Assembly: GCA_029531795.1 (NCBI GenBank) | Contig: JAPEIS010000001.1 | Location: forward strand, 7,502,001 to 7,566,000 | Direction of reading: 5' to 3' | Length of the DNA: 64,000 nt | From: Sclerotinia nivalis | Taxonomy: Eukaryota; Ascomycota; Leotiomycetes; Helotiales; Sclerotiniaceae | Shown: piece by piece, positions 25,498-37,088 of the stretch | How the letters are laid out: each line of letters starts with the position of its first letter | How positions within the stretch are numbered: position 1 is the first letter of the stretch | Program-made: the position numbers and the translations under genes | The notes under the pieces: generated by a model | What the model was told of the DNA's origin: nothing | The model's database searches: none | What the model saw: the letters and a program-made list of their open reading frames with translations, nothing else

Positions 25498-28003
25498 ATG
25501 GCTGTCAAAGAAGAAAGCTCGTGAGTTTGTACAACGTAATTTATATTGTAGATATTTGATTCTCATCCATATGCTGATCACTTGCACGGTCGTAGATATC
25601 ATCCTACAGATGGCTTAATTCGCCCGTCGCCTCGGAAATACTATCGTGCTCCCATATGTCCAAGGTACGGAAGATCTCCGTTGTGCGCATTCGTGTATGA
25701 ATCAGATGCGGTGATGTGGAAGTTTGCGCATCATCGCAGATTCCTTGATGGCGTCTATTCAATAACCTGTTCTTGTAAATGTCTGGTTGATACTATACTT
25801 GATTGTTTAGCAGTCGTTGGCGTCTGCTGAATGCAATGAGGAGATTTCTGACTTCATATAGTCATTGGCAGTTGCACGATTTGTTGAGTTCTCCAAAGCA
25901 GCATATTGTTTACTACCCAAGTTCGCACGACATAATCTGTCTTAATACCAAATCTCGCTCACGAGAGCTTCTTACGACTTTAAAATACGAACCTCGATGT
26001 TTGATAGCCGCCAAGGATTGGGTATGCGCTGGAGGAGATAAGGGTCAATTCACGAGCTTCTATGTAGGAGATGGGGATAGACCCGGCAAGACCGATTCGT
26101 TTCTGGAACTTGGTGCTGATGCCGATGCTCGTTTACCTCTCATCCTCCAACCAACCGCAAGAGCAATTCAGAGGGAATCTTCCAACGATTCCCGAAGATC
26201 TAGTCCTGATGCTACCACTCCGCATGTATCGAAGAGGGTCGGTTCTGATGTTGTAAACTGCATAACACTTTGGTTCCCATCAGAATCATCATTACAAACG
26301 GGATATACAGATCCGGTGGCTGTTGCGGCACTCAACGATAGTTCTGTTACTATATTGAGTTTACATGACTCCGAGATATTAGATACCCTCACATACCCTG
26401 ATTATGTGAATCGTGCTGTAATATCACCGAAAGGTGATCTCCTCGTTGCAATGTAGGCTTCCTAACTTCACTCGAGAATGGCAATTGATTAACTTGACAT
26501 AGCTGCGATGATCCATTCCTTTACATTCACAAAAGACAGATGAAGCAGGTATCAAGGTCTCGTTTTAGCTCACACGTGAATGAGCACGAATGGGTGTTCT
26601 CTGGCAGGATTCAGCTCCAAGGGCAACGACCAGCGGATAAAACTTCTATGAGAGGCTCATTCGCGGCATGCTTTTCCAACTCGGGCAGATATCTTGCTGT
26701 AGCCACTCAATATGGAGTTATTTCAATTTTCTTGACTGAACTCCTCACTAGTGATGATGTCGATCCATTAGTAGTCACTTTCACCACATCGCGACCCAAT
26801 GTTGAATCTGGAGCTGTCAGAGCCATGGAATTTTCGCCAAACTCCTTCGATCTCCTTGCTTGGACTGAAGCCAATGGACGCATTGGGGTAACAGATGTCC
26901 GGGATTTGTTTATTTCTAGGCAAATAATCGATATCGATTCTCGTGGGGATGGCGTTGAACGGGTTTGGGTGATAGAGCGCTCAAATGACCCTATGACGAT
27001 AGAGGCTAGGATTGATGCAAGGCTCCGTGCTTTTCGTACTGAGTCGCCCTCCGAGGCTTCTGCAAATGCAATACCAGACTATCTAGGCTTGGATTTTGAT
27101 CGACAGCAACTAAGGAGTCTTACTCGCGATTTGACAGATAGACACCAACTTCCGCCAACTCTTGATGAAATGGAGATATTGCAGGCACATCGAATGGCCC
27201 GCCGGCAGAGAGATGCAGCACGTGAGACCCAAACGCAAGCAAGCAGCTCCAGATGGGGCACCTTGGATGGAGAAAGATCGGCGAATACATCCACAACATC
27301 TCGCGATGGTTCCGGTACCACAGAACGTCGCATATCTACGACTGGTCTGCCAAGTGCTTTGCGAGAATTCGTAAATTCTGATCGCACCCCTGCTTCATTC
27401 CGAGCGTTCATTGACAGGCAAAATCAGGAGCGAGAAAGACGCGCAGTACAGAACGAGATTAGACGGCAAGCGTCATTAGTATCGGGTGACAACTCAATTG
27501 ATATTGAGTCTGACAGAACTCTACGGACAGGCGCAGATACGTTTTCTGGTTTGGAACGTCTGTCACTCGCCCCTCGTCTTCCCACCATGAGCTATGAGAC
27601 AGCCCCTAACGCTTGGGCTGAGCTTGAGGAAATGTATCGGACACGATTTCCTCGAGATCCACAATCCACAGTTCAAGCTGAGGGAGTGGATGAAGAAAGT
27701 CGAACCTTTGCTCAAAGATCAAGACAACAACCATGGCGGCCCTTGGATGCACTTGCTCGGCTTAGTCTCGATGTGAGGAACGATAGTAATTTATCAAGGC
27801 GAGAGCGAGAGGGTAGGAGTGAACCAGTTGAAACTATGGGGCTCGCCTGGAGCGAGGATGGCAGGCTACTGTATGCTCTTTTCTATATTCTATATTCCTG
27901 ACGCTAACCTTTTCGCAGGTATATTGGAGCTGGAGATGGTATTCATGAGTATCAGGTGAATGTGGCCGCACGGAAAATATTTCCTCATCGTGTATTACAA
28001 TAG
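25498..28003 (+). CDS. DUF2415 WD-like protein
   Basis: Fungal protein of unknown function with a beta-propeller-like layout. By hand splicing the exons are 25498-25520, 25596-25664, 25862-26452, 26503-27870 and 27919-28003, giving 711 residues with all phases matching. The N-terminus starts MAVKEESSYHPTDGLIRP, then SHWQLHDLLSSP and IVYYPSSHDIICLNT, which look like propeller blades (KDWVCAGGDKGQF is another). The DUF2415 hallmark is clear: RAMEFSPNSFDLLAWTE followed by ANGRIGVTDVRDLF, with the DLL motif. A long Arg/Ser/Gln-rich, probably disordered region follows (about 410-650), and the protein closes with a last propeller-like strand GLAWSEDGRLLYIGAGDGI. The family is named from remembered motif features; no function is claimed. 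Confidence 0.85.
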
Positions 28004-28592
28004 TTGTATATTGGGATTTGGGAGGTCATTCGAGGGGATTGGAGTTTAGGGGTTTAGGGGTTTATTGGTCTAGGACGCATACCAGAATGTCCATGAAATA
28101 ATTTGCTTGAGAAGTACAAAAGCTGACAACTTAATATCCTCTATTGAATCCATAATTAGCCATTACAAACATTCTTAGTCTACTTGTCACTCATAAAAAA
28201 GCAAATGGCAGCAACTTTGGATACTAGTACTAACAGAGTCAAATAGGTACCTCAACAGTTACAAGCTAGTCATTGTTCAATGTTCAATGTTCAATATTCA
28301 ATGAAAAGTCATGTGATCACGTGCCTCGTGGTGCCTAAACTAAGCTGATTTGAGCTTCATATCCTTGTCTAGTTGCTCCTGATGCCTTGAACTAATTTCC
28401 AAACTCGGGATATCAATGAGATTGTTATGATATTAATATAAAATGGCAAGATAGAGACTAGATATACGTCAATCTGTATATATATACGACTCATGCCAAC
28501 TTAATTCTTCCTTAAACTAAATTAGCCGACCTCCCCATTTCCCTTTCAACTATCTCTCAAGAACCCCAACACACCCATTTCATACTTCGGTC
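28004..28592. other. intergenic region
   Basis: About 0.6 kb between two plus-strand genes: 3' UTR of the DUF2415 gene and promoter of the PAH gene. It contains the small tandem repeat listed at 28274. A pyrimidine-rich stretch immediately precedes the ATG at 28593. No other signal. Confidence 0.6.
28274..28301 (+). repeat. 7-bp tandem repeat (TGTTCAA, 4 copies)
   Basis: Three perfect copies of TGTTCAA followed by one TATTCAA, head to tail in an intergenic region. Confidence 0.85.
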
Positions 28593-30218
28593 ATGGAAGG
28601 CAATACTTCTCAAGTCAATCAGCCAGAATTATCATCCAGCAGTCGAGAGACCGCTATCACTTGTGCCATCCAAAGCTATTTGAATACCATCAAAGTACCA
28701 AAACATTCCAAACTTCTGAAAATTGATAACAAGACTAATCGTGAAATATGTAGTATCGTTTTCGGGATGATCCCACCATCTATGAACAATTCATAGACTC
28801 CACTCAAAATTTCCAAGATGACGGGGATGTGTCATCTGAAGATCTTGAAAAGGTTGTCGAAGTGCTCTTCGGAGGTCATGATGATCTGATTCAGGAGTAT
28901 CATGATTTACGACCTACTTTCGAGGAAGCGCGAACTTTTTACATGGAAAGGAAACGCAAAGAGAAGGAAAAGGAAGTTGGGGGGATGAAAAAAATTGCCG
29001 ATGCCACACAAAGAGACCATATCCGAGGTTGCGAAGTGCAAAGTAAATCCGCCTTACTTCGTCTCCCAAGAGAGATCCGAGATACAATTTGGAAAGATGT
29101 TGTTACCGGAAACATAGTTCATATCTCGCGAGATGTCGATTCCCCGTCTTATTCCTACCATTCGTGCCTAGCACCCGATGGTTTAAAAAGCTCCGCGTGT
29201 CCTTCTGGAGAGGGGGATCATGCACAATGTGCTACCACGGGCCGATCAGATTTCCCATCTTATCGTCTGATATGCAAACAAATCAATCTCGAGCTTCCAG
29301 ATGCCCGAGGAACTTTCTTTTCCAAAAGTGCTTTTCACTTTGATGATTTGGTGGATGCGGAGGAATATCTTTTTGGATTAAAAGAGCGTGATCGAGCTGC
29401 TATTACGCATTTGAGATTACCGATCCCCTATTCATTGTCGACGAAACATGAAGAGTCGGGCCCGGAGTTTCAGGCGTGGGAGGCTATTTTGAATTATTTT
29501 AGTTGTCCTTGGGTGAGAGAAACGGTAAGTTTGTTGTTTAAATCTATAGTCACTTTTGGAAATGCACAGGATACTTTTACTTATATATCCCCACACTAGC
29601 TCAACCTCGATATTCACGATGGACACCATGCACAGTACCTAAAACAGCCCTGGTACTTCTATTATTCCTCCTGCTACTACCACCACAACCGCCACCGCAT
29701 GCATAAAAAATGGCAAATCGGTTTCGGTAACACGAGTTGGGATATGGATATTGCATCTCTGCGGTACAAAGCAGAACCCAAACTAGACATAGGAATGAAC
29801 TATCCAGCATCAGGTAAATAATCTATCCCCCATTATCCCGATCTCTTTTTCTCACTTCCATCCCAAACCACCTCCTTTCATCCTCACACATATATTCCAT
29901 AAATCACACCACACTCACCAAAACACAGCACAATCCATATTCCGTCCTCACAATCACTACACCCCTAGCGCGCCCTTCCCGACCGATCTCGATAATCACC
30001 CCCAGTGGCTGCGATCCCTCCTACAATTTCGCCAATACTCCGGACTCAATTTTCATTTTTGGAATGAGGATGGTGTTACAAGTGTGGATAGACATGAAGA
30101 TTTCATAGATGCGCTAAGGGAACGGGTGTCGCGATCGGAAATTGGTCCGTGGAAGGTGGTGGAGTTTAGGGGGGGAAGGTTTGAGAACCCGGACGGGCAT
30201 TCTTTGAGGGGTTTGTAG
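28593..30218 (+). CDS. PAH-domain protein fused to LPREIRD (2EXR/DUF7730-like) module
   Basis: 458 residues by hand splicing: exons 28593-28694, 28754-29524, 29600-29813 and 29929-30218, phases consistent. Removing the 59-nt first intron joins two frames into a paired amphipathic helix (PAH) domain at about 24-88: AIQSYLNTIK, then YRFRDDPTIYEQFIDSTQNF, EKVVEVLFGGHDDLI and DLRP. This matches the SIN3-type pattern of YL..VK..F...P.IY..FL...F followed by LF.GH.DLI..F..FLP. A basic linker (ERKRKEKEKE) leads to SALLRLPREIRDTIWKDVV (about 133-150), the F-box-like opening common in large fungal families annotated 2EXR or DUF7730. The rest has the Trp/Tyr/His-rich texture of those families. Role unknown; a single PAH suggests an adaptor-like role, which is inference. 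The domain reading is my own and not database-checked. Confidence 0.75.
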
Positions 30219-30579
30219 GATTGCATGAGTTGGCTGCTGTTGTTGGATTTGTGGTTGTGGGGTTGGATGTTTTGCGGCTGTGGAGAGTTAAGCAAGTGTA
30301 TGGACATGGAATATTTGATAATTGGAAATTTACAACTTGAGACCCAAATTTTTATATACGAGAATGTATCATGCTTCATACGTAATTCATACAGTCAAAC
30401 AATTTACGTTTACTTCCATGCTCATGTTCATGTTCATATCCAATTTCCATATTTCATGAAATCCTCTTCATCTTAATATCAAAGCCTCACCTCTACATTC
30501 TCCCCATTATCACTCCAGATCTCCATAACCCATCATTCCACTCCCTTTCCATTCACAACCTCGACCTACAACCTACAAC
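30219..30579. other. convergent intergenic region
   Basis: 361 bases between two converging 3' ends. The right part, running into the next gene's stop, holds CCTACAACCTACAACCTACAAC, a triple 7-mer (shown as the unit CCTACAA), and CCCCAAA repeats. No gene. Confidence 0.6.
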
Positions 30580-31687
30580 CTACAACCCCAAATCCCCAAA
30601 CCCCAAACCCCAAAACAAGCCCACCCCACCAACCAACACACCCCAAACCCCTCCTAAAGTTAACTCCGCTATCCTCCTCGCTCCACTAACACTCACAGTA
30701 CTCGGTCTCAATACCCCCGTTCCCGTACTTGTAGTACTTATATCCGTGATTCCCGGTAATGTTGATGCTATAGTCTTACTACTACTAATATCCGTCCCTG
30801 GTAGGGTTGAGGAGTTCCCATTCGCACTTCCGGTCGCTGCACTTCCAGCTATTGTATTTCCAGTCGTCCCATTATTCCCCAATCCAGCTGTAGATGTACT
30901 CCAAACCGTCGTTGTACCCGTTGGAATTGGAGTGATGGTTTTTGTCGTGCTGGTTATTGGGGCGGCTGTATTTGTATTTGTGTTTGTATTTGTTTCTGTA
31001 GGTGTAGATATACTTCTGCTTATAGTTGATAATATACTGGAAATCGGTTTGCTGGATGAGGAAGCGGAGATGGATGAAGATGAAGATGATGAAGATAAAG
31101 ATGAGGGGGTGGAGGTGGAGACAGAAAAGCTGATAGAATCCGGGTCAATATGCCCACAATTAGCTTGTTCATCAACTGTGCATTGACGTTGTGCAGCGGC
31201 ATCGTTTTCGGCGGCGATAATACAGTTTGTGTATTTTTGTTCGCATATATAGGTAGGCATAGTTTGGGTATAGTACTGGAGGGCGGGGGAAGAGGAATTG
31301 GAACTGCAGGTGCAGTCATAGCAGAAGGTTGTCTAGGGGGATGTTTTAGTATATAGAATGGGTGAGAAGTGTATTGCAATGAGATAAAGAAGAGAATGGG
31401 AAGTAAACATACTGGATCACAAGTGTTTATATCGGAATTACCAGAGCAGAGCGTTCCGCATGTGTTGATTTGCGCAAAACACCATTGAGCTGGATATTTC
31501 ATTAGTCAATTATCTATCCTTATGGTTCTTCAAAAAACTATAACCTGACTGGACTTGAATCAAACGACTTACAACGCGTAGCAGCATCGACACTATTCAC
31601 ATCAATTTCCGTAGTGCAAGATCCTGAAGAACCTCTCACCACCATCGCAAATTGCGCGACTAGACCCAAAATCCGTACGACTCTCAT
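30580..31687 (-). CDS. secreted Cys-rich GPI-anchored protein (DUF7707-like)
   Basis: Predicted cell-surface protein of 314 residues. By hand splicing the exons are 31573-31687, 31413-31489 and 30580-31332. A signal peptide (MRVVRILGLVAQFAMVVRG) precedes a domain of about 100 residues with 12 cysteines: QWCFAQINTCGTLC, NTCDPTTFCYDCTC, then PTYICEQKYTNC and further pairs. This resembles the fungal extracellular domain called DUF7707. A long Ser/Thr-rich, probably O-glycosylated stalk follows (about 140-275), then a hydrophobic C-terminus (GGVWGVLVGGVGLFWGLGF) after a small-residue SGA, as in a GPI-attachment signal. The even cysteine number fits six disulfides. The function is unknown; cell-wall or adhesion roles are inference. 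The family name is less certain than the architecture. Confidence 0.82.
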
Positions 31688-33701
31688 GATGATGAGAATA
31701 TGCGGACTTCCACTTCAAGATAAATAGATGAGAATAAACAATGAATCACAAAATCGCAGATTCCCCCGACCAAACAGCAAAAAAGCGAACGTTAGCGCAA
31801 GATTCTGAAAATCCAAAGTAGTAATAAAGTAGTCCGTAAATAACAAAGTATACGTATAACGAACGTCAAACCAAAACCGCGGCGTGCAAATATCTCTGTA
31901 CGTAGGTAAGATAGATATATTAAAGCGAGCGCATCCTACGACAAAACCATATGCATCATCCTCTATCAAACGGAATCAAAATCGAACACACGAGGGCGGA
32001 TATGGCTGACATTTATATAATTCGAGACGTTTATCTCATTTAAAGAAAACGGAAATTAAGAATGCCTTGCACACATGCACCGTTGTACCTTTCTTTTCAT
32101 TTCTTTCGTACTCTGAAGGTTTCGTGGCTTGCTTGCTTGCTTGCTATGTCTTGTCTTGACTTACCTCTGCGTTGCTTACACTCGTAGCACAGCACCGAAT
32201 GAAAGATATAGTAAAGATAAAAGAAATTGTTCATGGGATTACGGAGTATGGCTGAAGGATCAGAATGATCTGAATACGAAGTGGCCCTCCATACCTTTCA
32301 ATTTCCTTAAGCCTTGCATAAAGAAGCAACGAATGAAAACGAATGTAATATAGGAAATCGGTTGTTTGACCCCTTCGGGTAACTTTCCGATGCAGAGGGT
32401 TTTCTGGGTACTTGGTGTGCCTGGAGAACCGATGTATTGTATTTTCTCCGTGTTAGTAGTATAGCCGAGTTCGGCATACTGGGTGTCGGATGGAGGAAGC
32501 GGCGCAGGTCAAGTATGTTTTTTGACTTTTGATGTGCTGTTTTGTTGTACGGAGTAGTTTAATCACCTGCTAATATTTGAATTAGGTGGATTGGCATTGT
32601 GGATTGGCATGGAAAGCATCATCAGTCCGCCAGTGTCAACTTTTGTGTTATATGATTCCTCAGAAATAACCCTAATCGAAAGTTTGACAGCTCAACATTT
32701 CACCTCGCTCATCAGTTGAACAATATTTCCCTAATTCCTAACTCATACAGCATTATAAACAACCATCACATTTGGGTTTGGGGCTCATCTCAATACGTAA
32801 TTCTAAATAATCCTTCATCCGCTTTTACATATAGTACGTACTCCAGATGAACTTGTCAAAAGATACCGTATACTCCACCAGCTCTTCCAATACTATAAGT
32901 CTTATCTTATCAATGCTATTTATTGTTCCACTAGAATAGCGACATTTATCAATAACCTAATTAATAAATCTATAATATTCATTAATCTTCTGGGTTGATA
33001 TCAGATTACACCTTCATCCTAATCCTCACAACCACACTCTTTCTTACCCAAGTATTTAGCTTATATCAAATATAAAACAATGCATGAAACAATGAATCCC
33101 CTTCATTGTTTTATATCCTAGATACATAGATTGATATTTCAGCTTTTTAATCCTAACCCATCTGGTTTTTCCTTGAAGTTCATAATCAAGTATCTACTCT
33201 CATCAAATATCTCCATCTAAATATTCCAATCATTCCATTATAAACTAGGTACCTACTTAACCCCTCAAATCTAAAACTCACTTTAATCTGATACGTTTTC
33301 CAATGTCAATAGAGTGTTTAGTTCAAGTTTTGTATGTTTATTCACACAGAAGAATTGCGATTAATGATTGATATTCAATGGCTGAAGTTATCATTTACAT
33401 TAGCTGAGACCCCAAAGTAGATTGATATCCCAAAATCTCTGCCAAAAAATATATTTATGTATCTTGAGCCGACCTAACCTAACGAATCCTGTCACAAACC
33501 GTCCTCCTGGATATCATCATGATGCCTATACCTGAAATTTCGTAAAAGAATAATTCCTCCGTGTCATTTTCCAAGCGTTCCTCTGTTCCAAGCCAGGCCA
33601 GTATTAACACCCAGTTCCCATGCCTCGTTACATATATTTTACACTCATAAAGCTATCTACCTACATACAAGGCATATCTTTTCCCTTTCCCACTGATTCC
33701 C
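31688..33701. other. intergenic region, 2.0 kb
   Basis: Between two minus-strand genes: promoter of the GPI-protein gene at the left, 3' side of the C2H2 factor at the right. It contains a GCTTGCTTGCTTGCT run near 32127 and a long AT-rich stretch at about 32680-33480. Only small motif-free ORFs; no gene called. Confidence 0.55.
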
Positions 33702-36700
33702 TCATAAATCACGAGAAGGTGGATGCGACTGGCCGCTGACAAGATTGATACAGTTGTTCAATAACAATGCAGCTTCGTGCAATAATTCCCATCGCGTCAC
33801 CTCGAAAACACCTTGGAGAACCATGAGCAATCCAGTACATCCATTGAGCCCGGTCAACTTTTTCAGTTCCTCGGGATTATTGATCGAGCCAAATCGTCCC
33901 AGGTAGGCTCGCATATCTCGGACTTGATCAATCTTTGAATGGCGATCGGGGAGCGGGGCAGTGGTTGGCCCTTCAAGAGCATAGCCATAGCACCATACGA
34001 TCAGAGCAGCAAAATACAGAACCCACGGTCTATTGAGAAGAATATCGTCGCGGGCGGAATAACCCAATGGTAGATCCGGTTGTACATGATCGTAGCCATG
34101 GGACATTGAGGCGGTTTCTTCGGGAAGGAGGACAGTGCAGAGGAATTTGATCGCATAAAAGGTTGCGTCCCTAGCTTTCGCAGTCGGTGCCCAATTGTCT
34201 CTCATTCTTCTTTGGGCACTGTTTAAGTCCTGCGATCCGATCGTGCGGCCAAGAAGACGTTTTGCTCGGGCAAATATTTGACAGTCGACAACGTCAACAT
34301 GCATTGCCATATGTGCAAGATGATGGAGGACTGTCCTGGATTGGTATACAACATTGTTTTCCTTACCAGTGTAGGCATATGGTCCTGTCATCGTTTCAAA
34401 TTGTTTCTGCAGAGAAAAGTCGAAATCTTGTATCCAAAGGTCGAATGCTCGAGTCAAGGATCCTCTCCATTTGTCCCGGCCGCCCAGTGCCTGCGATACA
34501 CCCAACGAGTTGACTTGTAGATCACGTTGATTCATATGCCAGCTGACACTTAAAAGGCCCGCCATCAATATTGTACGACCAAAAGAGTTTGTCCTCACAT
34601 CTTGAGCATTAAGGGTTCGTTTGAGACCTTCCAAGAACGATATAGGTTTCATCCCATTCGCTTGGAGGCTTGACTCCAATCTACCAACTTCAGCACTACT
34701 TGTGGCAGTCCACATGGCTTCATCGCAAGGTAAAGGGAGACGCATTTCGTGAGCAACCATAACAGTAGAATGCCCGAACATTGTTGCGTGCGTGGAGTCT
34801 ATAACAAATGCCGCAAATGCAGCACGTCTTGTGGCTTCATTTATAATCCAATGGTTCCACCACTCGTCAGGTGTATTAGCTCCTGACGCTGACGACTGAC
34901 GAGAACCATTGTGTCCTTGTTTGTCATCTCTCGCACTCGGGGGAGAATCCAATGCAGAACGGCCTATCAATGAGCTACCACGACGCATCAAAGTGATTGT
35001 GGTTGCGTGGTGGATATGAGCTCTTTCGTGAAGTGCTCTGGTCGAGTACATTTTTTCATATATCTCTAGTAGCAACAGAGCTTGGAATACCCATAACTTT
35101 GCCGGAGGACGGAATTCATGGTCGCTAAATATCTCCCATCTGAGGTGCCATGCTAAGAAATTCGACAATTCCGCGCCAGCGTTCGTCACATCTAGGCCGT
35201 GAATCTTATCAAGAAGCGAGGCACCTATGGCCATCATTGCGACCAAAAGGAGGTTTGGTGTCTTATCCGGAGAAAAGGTTGGTTTGTGTACTGCAAGGAA
35301 AATTAGCAAGCTTTGCACCGCCCGTCTATTAGTAAAGAAAAATCCTACATATTGGCATTTGATCGCTGAAATGTAACCAGTAACTACCGATGTATGTTTG
35401 CATCATTTTTCTACTCATCATGTGATTGTCATTCCTACGGTCCCCATCGACAAGTGCCTCCTTCTTCTGCTTAACAAAGGGTGCATTTCCAGTCTCGTTG
35501 AATCTCTCCTTGATCAAGTCGATAATGGCTTGGCTCTTCTCTTCCGACAAGACTGTTTCTGGCAAGCTGGTGTCAAGTAAACTAGTTACAGCCATAGGGT
35601 GGTGAGATTGTTGAGCAACTGGAGGATAGAAACCTCCATTACCGAGATCATTAGTGAAGTACGGGGAATAATACTGCGCTGTAGCATCAGGGTAGCTGCT
35701 AGAAATGTAAGTCGAATACAAACCAGATTAGGGAATCAGGTCAAAATACTTACTTTGGATAAGGTTGTGGATTCATTTGACCCATGTCGTTTTGTTGAGT
35801 GCTAAAAAGATATGCTACGAAATCTTCCGGGATGGCGAATGGGGATCGGTTGTAGCATCCTTCGCCGCCAAATACCGGCATCGTGTTTGATGCGGCCATC
35901 TGATCTAGAAGCATCATGTCTGGGCCTGATTGCTGGGCTTGGCTAATCTCATTTGGATATTCAGCAGAAACTGGAGTCTGGAACGGTGGTTCAGTCTCAC
36001 CGGAGGTATTCGTGTTTGCAGCCACATTCGCAAATCCTGGAGGCGGTAAGCTAAAAGGTGGAAAATTTTGTTGACTTATATATGCCTGCGGGCTGTGTGG
36101 CTGATTACTACGGTAGTTTTGGTTGTTTGAGGCTGTCGGTAGCATACCATAATGGCCAACATTCGTTTGCAGCGGTCTCGAGAATTCTACCGACTTGGCA
36201 TCAGGAGTTCCGAAGCTTTGATGCCGTTGGCCTCTGCTATTAGAACCGGCAGATGATGTATTCTGGCCCCTATGAATCATCTCAGGATCAGAACGCTTGT
36301 AATTGACCGATGGATATCCATCCCCGCCATTAGTTGATCCACCACCGGAATATGTTCCAGATGCTGAATTAGTCACTGGCGAGTATGAGGCAGATCGAAT
36401 ATCTTGTGGAGACTGGTATTGTATTTGTGTTGTACGTATTGCGGGCCCCATAAGACTCGGCCTTGTCGCTTCAGGAGATGTGGACCCTTGAAGTGACTGT
36501 GGTTGCGGGATCTGTGATACTGGTGACCCTTGACTCAACATCGAATCTTTTCTGTGTAGTTGAGACCCCTTCGCAGTATGTCGGTCTCGATGCCTGTTAC
36601 ACAAATCCTGCCTAACAAACGTTCTTGAACAACCGTCAAAGTCGCAGTTATATATCTGTTTCGGGGTATGATTTAGCTGGTGACGATAGCTAAAAGGAGA

Positions 36701-37088
36701 AGATGTCAGCAATGAATCAAGGGATGCAACCACGATTGTGTAAACCTTACAGATGTTCGGCTCTAGAATAACTCTTTCCACAGCCTTCCGTAGAACATTC
36801 GAACTTCTTGTCCAGGCCTTTGCGACTTCTCCTCCGCTTTCGCGGGCGACCATCATCACCAGAAGTGTGACCGTCTGCAAGTTCTCCATGTGAGAGCTCC
36901 CCTTCATCTTCTGTGGGTTTCAACGATGTACGGCTTCGCCGTCTACCGCGATTCTTATCGTCAATTTCTCCGTTCGGCCTGCGTTGTAGCATAGGATCGG
37001 CCATTTGAGACATAACAGGCGTATCGATTTGAGCCATTATGTTAGATGCTGGCAAGGTAAGAGGATGTGCAGCTAGTATCGAAGTCAT
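33702..37088 (-). CDS. C2H2 zinc-finger transcription factor with fungal_trans domain
   Basis: Nuclear transcription factor of 1070 residues. By hand splicing the exons are 36751-37088, 35754-36689, 35349-35698 and 33702-35290, phases consistent. A basic region (RKRRRSRKGLDKK) leads to two C2H2 fingers with spacing CX4CX12HX3H: C98-H120 (FECSTEGCGKSYSRAEHL, split by an intron) and C128-H150 (YNCDFDGCSRTFVRQDL). A disordered Ser/Gln/Pro/Asn-rich region of about 300 residues follows. The fungal-specific regulatory domain begins near residue 520 with YWLHFSDQMPILHKPTF joined across an intron, then NLLLVAMMAIGASLLD and further helices. Architecture resembles Klf1-type fungal C2H2 regulators; the target genes cannot be read from the sequence. 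The start could be the second Met (37034), since the first lies close to the likely promoter. Confidence 0.9.

Noticed and set aside
30746..31186. 146-codon plus-strand ORF of Val/Ile/Asp/Glu runs
   Set aside because: Antisense of the Ser/Thr-rich stalk of the GPI protein; the minus-strand gene explains the sequence.
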